64,000 nucleotides of DNA from Imperialibacter sp. EC-SDR9 (GTDB taxonomy: Bacteria > Bacteroidota > Bacteroidia > Cytophagales > Cyclobacteriaceae). The stretch lies in assembly GCF_902498805.1 (NCBI RefSeq), contig NZ_LR701577.1, forward strand, positions 186,001 to 250,000, read 5' to 3'. Below are positions 59,771-64,000 of the stretch, one piece after another. Every line of letters begins with the position of its first letter. Position 1 is the first letter of the stretch. The notes beneath the pieces are model-generated. The model was not told the origin of the DNA. It searched no databases and saw nothing but the letters and a program-made list of their open reading frames with translations. The position numbers were made by a program, and so were the translations under genes.

Positions 59771-61855
59771 TTAGTTGCCTTCCGCTACCACCAGAAACTC
59801 TACTCTTCTATTGAGCTCCCGCCCCTCCAACTCCTGGTCGTTACTAGCCATAGGCTTAGTTTCTCCATATCCCTTGGCGATGATCCGGCTGGCAGCAATA
59901 CCTCTTCCGACAAGATGCTTTTTAATTGACTCCGCCCTGTTCTGCGAAATAACCATATTGATCTTCTCTCCGCCAAAATTATCAGTGTGACCAGCCACTT
60001 CAATTACGAGACTTTCATCTTTTCGCATTAAAGACAACACCTCATCCAACAGCGGTTGGTAGTCAGAAGAGAAATAGACTTTGGTATTTTCAAAATATAC
60101 ATTTGGTCTTACCAGCTTGCGGATAGCTTCTTTGTATTTGTGGCTATGAGTCTGACTATCACTGCCAGCGGCGGTGGTAGCGCTTGTCCCTGTGCTTCCG
60201 CTACCTGAGTTTTCAACCCCACCTTCATTGATCAGCGCCACAACTGCCTTTTCCTTACTGGCGATGAGGTAGTCTGTATCGGCCTGCTCAGGCATTTTTA
60301 CATCGATATTGGTTACCGTAAACATCTCCTCCGTTTGCTCTCCCCCAATAACAAAGTTTCTGGTGAGTGTGGTTGCCAAACCACCCGACGCCTTAATCTG
60401 GAGGCTATTGTTGTAAATCATGTTTTCATCGACATCGAAAATCTCAGCCACGAAAATCTCGTCGGCAATAATCTCGTTTCCGTAGGCGCCAGACTCCCCC
60501 GTAAAACTGGTGAACGACTCATCGTAATAGCTCGAAGGGTGGAATTTGATCTGGCAGTCGACGCACGGCATACCTGTGACCCCGTCAGTGATCACACCCT
60601 TTATGTTGACCTTCTCAATGGCCCAGAAGTAATAGATATCGAAAGCTCCCATACCGTGTATGCGATCCGATGAAAAATATCCTTCCTCACCATCCACCTT
60701 CATTTTAAAGTTCAACTCATTATCAGGGGAGTTAATTGGAAACCCCATATTCACTGGTGCTCCCCACGTCTTCGTGGCTTCGTTAAATGTTGAACTAAAC
60801 ACATCGTATCCCCCAACAAACCCAATCCGGTCTGAGCTGAAATACAGGGTATTTCCGTCGGCACTCAAATAGGGGCTAAGCTCATTAAAAGTGGAGTTTA
60901 CGCTTCCTGGCAGTAATGTTGGCTCACTCCATTTCGCTGTTGCAGGATCTTTTAGTGACTCAAAAAGGTCAAAATCCTTGCCTTTCTTTCCATCGTTGGA
61001 AGCAAATATTACCCGGTTCTCTTTGGGATTGATAAAAAAATGAGAATGAACGTGGGCGTTAGACAACATGGCGTCAAACTCGGCTGGGACTGTCCACTGG
61101 CCGTTTTTTTGCTCACTATAAAAGAGGCGCCCTCCCTTTTTTCTGTCAAAAACAAACAGCTTTCCGTCTTCATTCACCACTTCCAGGTTGGCATTTTCAT
61201 ACTCAAAGTCTCCCAGCAACGGAATTTGTGTCGGCTTTTCCCAAGTGGACTCTCCAAACTTAGTATGATACACCCTGTATACATCTTCTTTGCCTTCGCT
61301 GGAGCGTGAGGAAAGAAACAGTAACTCATCGTTACCACTAAAAAATACCGGAGAAAGGTCGTTTTGCTCAGAGTTGACACCTGGAACGAGCCTAATCTCG
61401 AAATCATCAGGATTCCTCAGGTATTTCAGGAGCCATTCCGCATCAGTAAAGAAACGCTTGGTCTCATCTACTATCTCCTCACTCTTCTTTGCTCTCAGGT
61501 CCAAAAAGATCTGGAAATGCTTAATGGCATGCTGGGCATCATAGTTTCCAAAATAAATTCTACCCAGCCAGTATGAAAAGAACTTGTCCTTTTTCCCCTG
61601 AATATCGTCCAATTCTAATAATTCATCTATTGGCTTGCCTCTGCCATCGGTAAGGAAGTGACTAATGAGATAGTGGTACTTTGCTTTGGTTTGTTTGGGG
61701 TCTATTTCTAGTATCTCTTTGTACTTTTCCCGAGCCAAAACGAAGTTCTCCTGATAAAAAATCTTTTCCGCATCACGAAGCATTCTATCTACGTTTTGAG
61801 CAGAGGCGGTAAAACACGTGGCTATTAGTACAAAAAACAGAAACAATCGAGGCAT
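59771..61855 (-). CDS. PorE-like OmpA family protein (TPR, propeller, CRD, OmpA)
   Basis: A 694-residue exported protein with a signal peptide (to ASAQN). Domains in order: TPR-like helices (about 25-110, IFYQENFVLAREKYKEILEIDP), PD40/WD40-like propeller repeats (about 160-400, SPVFFSGNDELLFLSS, LSPYLSADGNTLYFSSDR), a carboxypeptidase-regulatory-like domain (about 405-500), and an OmpA peptidoglycan-binding domain (about 580-690, AGHTDNFGGEKINMVISQNRAESI). This matches the domain order of PorE of the Porphyromonas type IX secretion system. Many paralogues share the layout, so T9SS membership is not proven. Confidence 0.85.
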   Translation of the reverse strand: MPRLFLFFVLIATCFTASAQNVDRMLRDAEKIFYQENFVLAREKYKEILEIDPKQTKAKYHYLISHFLTDGRGKPIDELLELDDIQGKKDKFFSYWLGRIYFGNYDAQHAIKHFQIFLDLRAKKSEEIVDETKRFFTDAEWLLKYLRNPDDFEIRLVPGVNSEQNDLSPVFFSGNDELLFLSSRSSEGKEDVYRVYHTKFGESTWEKPTQIPLLGDFEYENANLEVVNEDGKLFVFDRKKGGRLFYSEQKNGQWTVPAEFDAMLSNAHVHSHFFINPKENRVIFASNDGKKGKDFDLFESLKDPATAKWSEPTLLPGSVNSTFNELSPYLSADGNTLYFSSDRIGFVGGYDVFSSTFNEATKTWGAPVNMGFPINSPDNELNFKMKVDGEEGYFSSDRIHGMGAFDIYYFWAIEKVNIKGVITDGVTGMPCVDCQIKFHPSSYYDESFTSFTGESGAYGNEIIADEIFVAEIFDVDENMIYNNSLQIKASGGLATTLTRNFVIGGEQTEEMFTVTNIDVKMPEQADTDYLIASKEKAVVALINEGGVENSGSGSTGTSATTAAGSDSQTHSHKYKEAIRKLVRPNVYFENTKVYFSSDYQPLLDEVLSLMRKDESLVIEVAGHTDNFGGEKINMVISQNRAESIKKHLVGRGIAASRIIAKGYGETKPMASNDQELEGRELNRRVEFLVVAEGN

Positions 61856-61878
61856 GGTGTCGAACTAAGGGTCTTGTT

Positions 61879-61976
61879 GAACAATCACTCGTTTTGTGAT
61901 TGTTCCAAGTCAATTACATAAATAATACAATAAGATAATGCTGCCGATTGCCAGGCAATCACTTGCATGCCAAGTG
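61879..61976. promoter_or_regulatory. Cluster of inverted repeats upstream of the PorE-like gene
   Basis: A perfect 10-bp inverted repeat (GAACAATCAC 61879-61888 with GTGATTGTTC 61896-61905, seven bases apart) is followed by GATTGC-CAG-GCAATC (61946-61960) and CACTTG-CATGC-CAAGTG (61960-61976). It lies 24-121 bases upstream of the minus-strand start. The remainder of the 61856-62300 spacer is AT-rich with nothing else I can name, apart from the promoter element at 62270. Confidence 0.5.
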
Positions 61977-62269
61977 AAACCCCACCAAACTAGCTGGTTT
62001 TGAGCTAAAAAAACCATTGTTCGGAGCAATCCGGCCTTCTCAGTTGCCTACATCCCTAGTTGGTGAAACTATAAAATATCTTTCAATAATGAAAAACGCC
62101 GAAATATAACATTACTAACACATACATAGCAACTTATCGGCCAATTGAGGCGATAAAATCTATTTTGAAATACCAATATTCATTTCTAAACATCATTTCA
62201 TTACCCCCCAAATATCGATAAAAGCCTACCAATCGTCTAAAGGTTACTCTGCCTCGGAGCATCTCCAAT

Positions 62270-62277
62270 TACATTTG
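62270..62277 (+). promoter_or_regulatory. Candidate -7 element of the receiver/sugar-transferase operon
   Basis: TACATTTG is an exact TAnnTTTG match, 23 bases before the response-regulator ATG. A weak TTA lies 23 bases upstream of it. Confidence 0.3.
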
Positions 62278-62300
62278 ATCATCCATAAAACGACAAAACC

Positions 62301-62693
62301 ATGAAAAGTAAACTTTTGATTATTGACGACAACGAAATGATGCGGAGCTTTCTTAAGCATATACTGGCGAACAACTTCGACGCCGAGGTGGTAAGCAGTG
62401 GCGAAGAGGCTTTGGAAGTTTTACACGACAAGGCCCGCACCCCGGAACTCATCCTGGCCGATTTCGACCTGGATGGAATGAATGGCCTCGAACTTCTGAT
62501 ATACCTGAAATCATCTGCCGTTTACAAGCAGGTGCCTGTAGTAATTCTGTCTGGTAAAGGAAATAGCAACAACAGGATCAACTGCCTGAAAGCAGGCGCA
62601 TCTGATTTTATCACCAAGCCTTTCAACCCGGTTGAGCTTCAAGTGAAAATTCAAGGCATATTAGAGACAAACAGAACCAAACAACCTGCCTGA
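62301..62693 (+). CDS. Stand-alone receiver-domain response regulator
   Basis: A 130-residue protein consisting of one receiver domain and no output domain. The acidic pair is Asp9-Asp10 (LIIDDNE), the phospho-acceptor Asp54 (LILADFDLDGMNG) and the conserved Lys in FITKPFNP (residue 107). Such single-domain regulators act by binding partner proteins. Its stop is 4 bases before the sugar-transferase start, so the partner is probably that protein or the cell's polysaccharide machinery. Confidence 0.9.
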   Translation: MKSKLLIIDDNEMMRSFLKHILANNFDAEVVSSGEEALEVLHDKARTPELILADFDLDGMNGLELLIYLKSSAVYKQVPVVILSGKGNSNNRINCLKAGASDFITKPFNPVELQVKIQGILETNRTKQPA

Positions 62694-62697
62694 TACC

Positions 62698-63822
62698 ATG
62701 GAAATTGCAGCGATAGGTAAGAGACTTTTGAGCGTGACGAACGAACTGGTGGCCAACGGCTTGCATGCCTCGTGGCATTCGTCGGTGGATAGTGCCAGTT
62801 CACAGGCCCTGCTTCTGATTGAAGCAGAAGAGGACATCGAAAAGCAAGTGCAGGCCCTAAGCCTGGAACAGAGCGAAAAAAACCTTCACAACAAAATGGT
62901 GCTTGTGGCAATGGACGATGTTCAGGTGCTCCCCACTCTTCAGCTGCCTCCGTTTATTATCGACATTGTACAATACAAAAAAGATTCGAACAACTTTTCA
63001 ACCATTGTGCGAACCCTTGTTCGCATGACCGCTGAAAGGAAGACGGAAAAAAAGCAGGCAACAGTATTCAAGATGCCTTTGTCAAAAAGACTTTTCGATA
63101 TTTTCGTCTCCTCCTTCATCATTCTCATGATCAGCCCCATTCTTATTCTGGTGGCTATTCTCATCAAGCTGGAATCCAAAGGACCGATTGTCTATCAATC
63201 GCCCAGGGTAGGCACAGGCTATAAAATATTCCCCTTTTACAAGTTCCGCTCCATGAGGCCCGATGCTGACAAGCTGCTGGAAAACATGAAGCACTTGAAT
63301 CATTACGCCCAGGACGATAAAGCCGTAGAGGATCCTACTACAAAAATTGACGGTGTTGATCAAAGTATCGCCTTTGACGACGAGAACGTTTTGATTGGTG
63401 ACGACTACTGGGTGGAAGAGCCGAAGTTCGCTGCCTTCAAGCAAAAAGAAGAAAAAAACTCGTTTGTTAAAATCAACAATGACCCCAGAATTACCCGGGT
63501 TGGCAAAATTATCCGCAACTCAAGCATAGACGAATTGCCGCAGCTTTTCAATGTACTGCTGGGGCATATGTCAATCGTTGGCAACCGTCCCCTCCCCTTG
63601 TATGAAGCTGAGAAGCTTACTTCCGACGACTGGTCGAAACGATTTATGGCACCAGCCGGCATCACCGGCCTTTGGCAGGTAACAGAGAGAGGCAAAAAGG
63701 CCACGTCTGAAGACAGCCGCAAACGCCTGGATATTGAATATGCAGAGAACTATTCTCTGTGGATGGATATAAAAATTTTAGTTAAAACGCCTCTTGCAGC
63801 CTTCCAGCACGAGAACGTATAA
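62698..63822 (+). CDS. Bacterial sugar transferase with soluble N-domain and internal insertion
   Basis: A 374-residue enzyme. Residues 130-374 form the bacterial sugar (undecaprenyl-phosphate) transferase family: a membrane helix (about 132-158), KFRSM at 182-186, NDPRITRVG (261-269), SIDELPQL (276-283) and AGITGLWQV. It should transfer a sugar-1-phosphate to a lipid carrier to start polysaccharide synthesis. Two features are unusual: an N-terminal soluble domain (1-125) that looks like a degenerate receiver/Rossmann fold, and an acidic insertion of about 50 residues (200-258) between KFRSM and the ND motif. It is in an operon with a receiver protein. Confidence 0.88.
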   Translation: MEIAAIGKRLLSVTNELVANGLHASWHSSVDSASSQALLLIEAEEDIEKQVQALSLEQSEKNLHNKMVLVAMDDVQVLPTLQLPPFIIDIVQYKKDSNNFSTIVRTLVRMTAERKTEKKQATVFKMPLSKRLFDIFVSSFIILMISPILILVAILIKLESKGPIVYQSPRVGTGYKIFPFYKFRSMRPDADKLLENMKHLNHYAQDDKAVEDPTTKIDGVDQSIAFDDENVLIGDDYWVEEPKFAAFKQKEEKNSFVKINNDPRITRVGKIIRNSSIDELPQLFNVLLGHMSIVGNRPLPLYEAEKLTSDDWSKRFMAPAGITGLWQVTERGKKATSEDSRKRLDIEYAENYSLWMDIKILVKTPLAAFQHENV

Positions 63823-63830
63823 ATACCCTT

Positions 63831-64000
63831 ATGAAAATTAAAGCTATGAGAATTAAAAGTATCGATGTAATTACCTTTCTGTTTGGAGCAACCCTGCTGA
63901 CGGGTTGTGTCAAAGAGTTTGACGGTGGCCCAGGCAATTCGTCAGCGAACAGCTACGACCTGGACTTTTCGAATGTGACTACAAAGGCCATTCGCATCAA
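63831..64000 (+). CDS. N-terminal part of a lipoprotein (cut by window end)
   Basis: A frame opens at ATG 63831 and runs to the window end (56 complete codons). A second Met at 63846 is also possible. It has a lipoprotein signal with the lipobox LLTGC, the Cys near residue 26, then VKEFDGGPG and a hydrophilic part. It starts 8 bases after the sugar-transferase stop, so it is the third gene of that operon. Confidence 0.7.
   Translation, partial: MKIKAMRIKSIDVITFLFGATLLTGCVKEFDGGPGNSSANSYDLDFSNVTTKAIRI

Noticed and set aside
1-64000. tRNA, rRNA and riboswitch genes
   Set aside because: I looked through the spacers for cloverleaf arms, conserved rRNA segments and known riboswitch cores and found none I could support by eye.

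Overview
This window is chromosomal DNA of a Bacteroidota bacterium, most likely a member of the Cytophagales. Several things point there: a TonB-dependent receptor of the CarboxypepD_reg-plug-barrel type, a DUF5916 outer-membrane protein, a PorD-like and a PorE-like (type IX secretion) protein, an Rpb6/omega subunit placed between bamD and coaBC, an N-terminal exonuclease fused to DnaE, and repeated matches to the Bacteroidota -7 promoter element TAnnTTTG. GC content looks moderate. I see no tRNA, rRNA, CRISPR array, prophage or insertion sequence. The genus is not determinable from what I can see.

Layout. 1-9.3 kb is an accessory-looking envelope region: the end of a truncated protein, a six-helix membrane protein, a class D beta-lactamase, a TonB-dependent receptor, an outer-membrane barrel, a DUF6799 protein, a broken NTF2-like gene, a beta-propeller protein, and a PadR/membrane-protein pair. 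9.3-25.1 kb holds a VF530 protein with a nitrilase-family amidase, a PQQ dehydrogenase with a cytochrome c domain, cbpA-cbpM, a polysaccharide deacetylase, a DUF819 transporter, a KefB-like antiporter with a phytase-like esterase, a GltS-like FMN protein, a large M28 peptidase and a CPBP protease. 25.2-41.5 kb is a housekeeping core: tpx, mdh, tilS, then the cluster ostA-like, bamD, rpoZ, coaBC, porD-like, recN, fabI and ispE, then tgt with an LptF/G permease and an EamA transporter, and nagB.

41.5-48.8 kb is more mobile in character. It has one MazF-type toxin-antitoxin pair, a lipoprotein/LytS-kinase/LytTR-regulator operon, a secreted His/Asn-rich protein, a glycosyltransferase overlapping an ECF sigma factor gene, and a second MazF pair enclosed by REP-like hairpins and a perfect 13-bp inverted repeat, followed by rsmG. 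48.8-64 kb has an MG2/plug protein without a barrel, dnaE, trxA, a DUF5916 protein, DoxX, a PepSY-associated membrane protein, a PorE-like OmpA protein, and an operon of a stand-alone receiver, a sugar-phosphate transferase and a truncated lipoprotein.

The most unusual signals are the inverted-repeat-bounded toxin-antitoxin cassette, the 13-bp tandem repeat carrying the sigma-factor stop codon, the interleaved inverted repeats after dnaE, the receiver/sugar-transferase pair, and a tRNA-guanine transglycosylase without its zinc-binding cysteines. None is clearly a wholly new system; all are sequence-level observations that need comparative checks.
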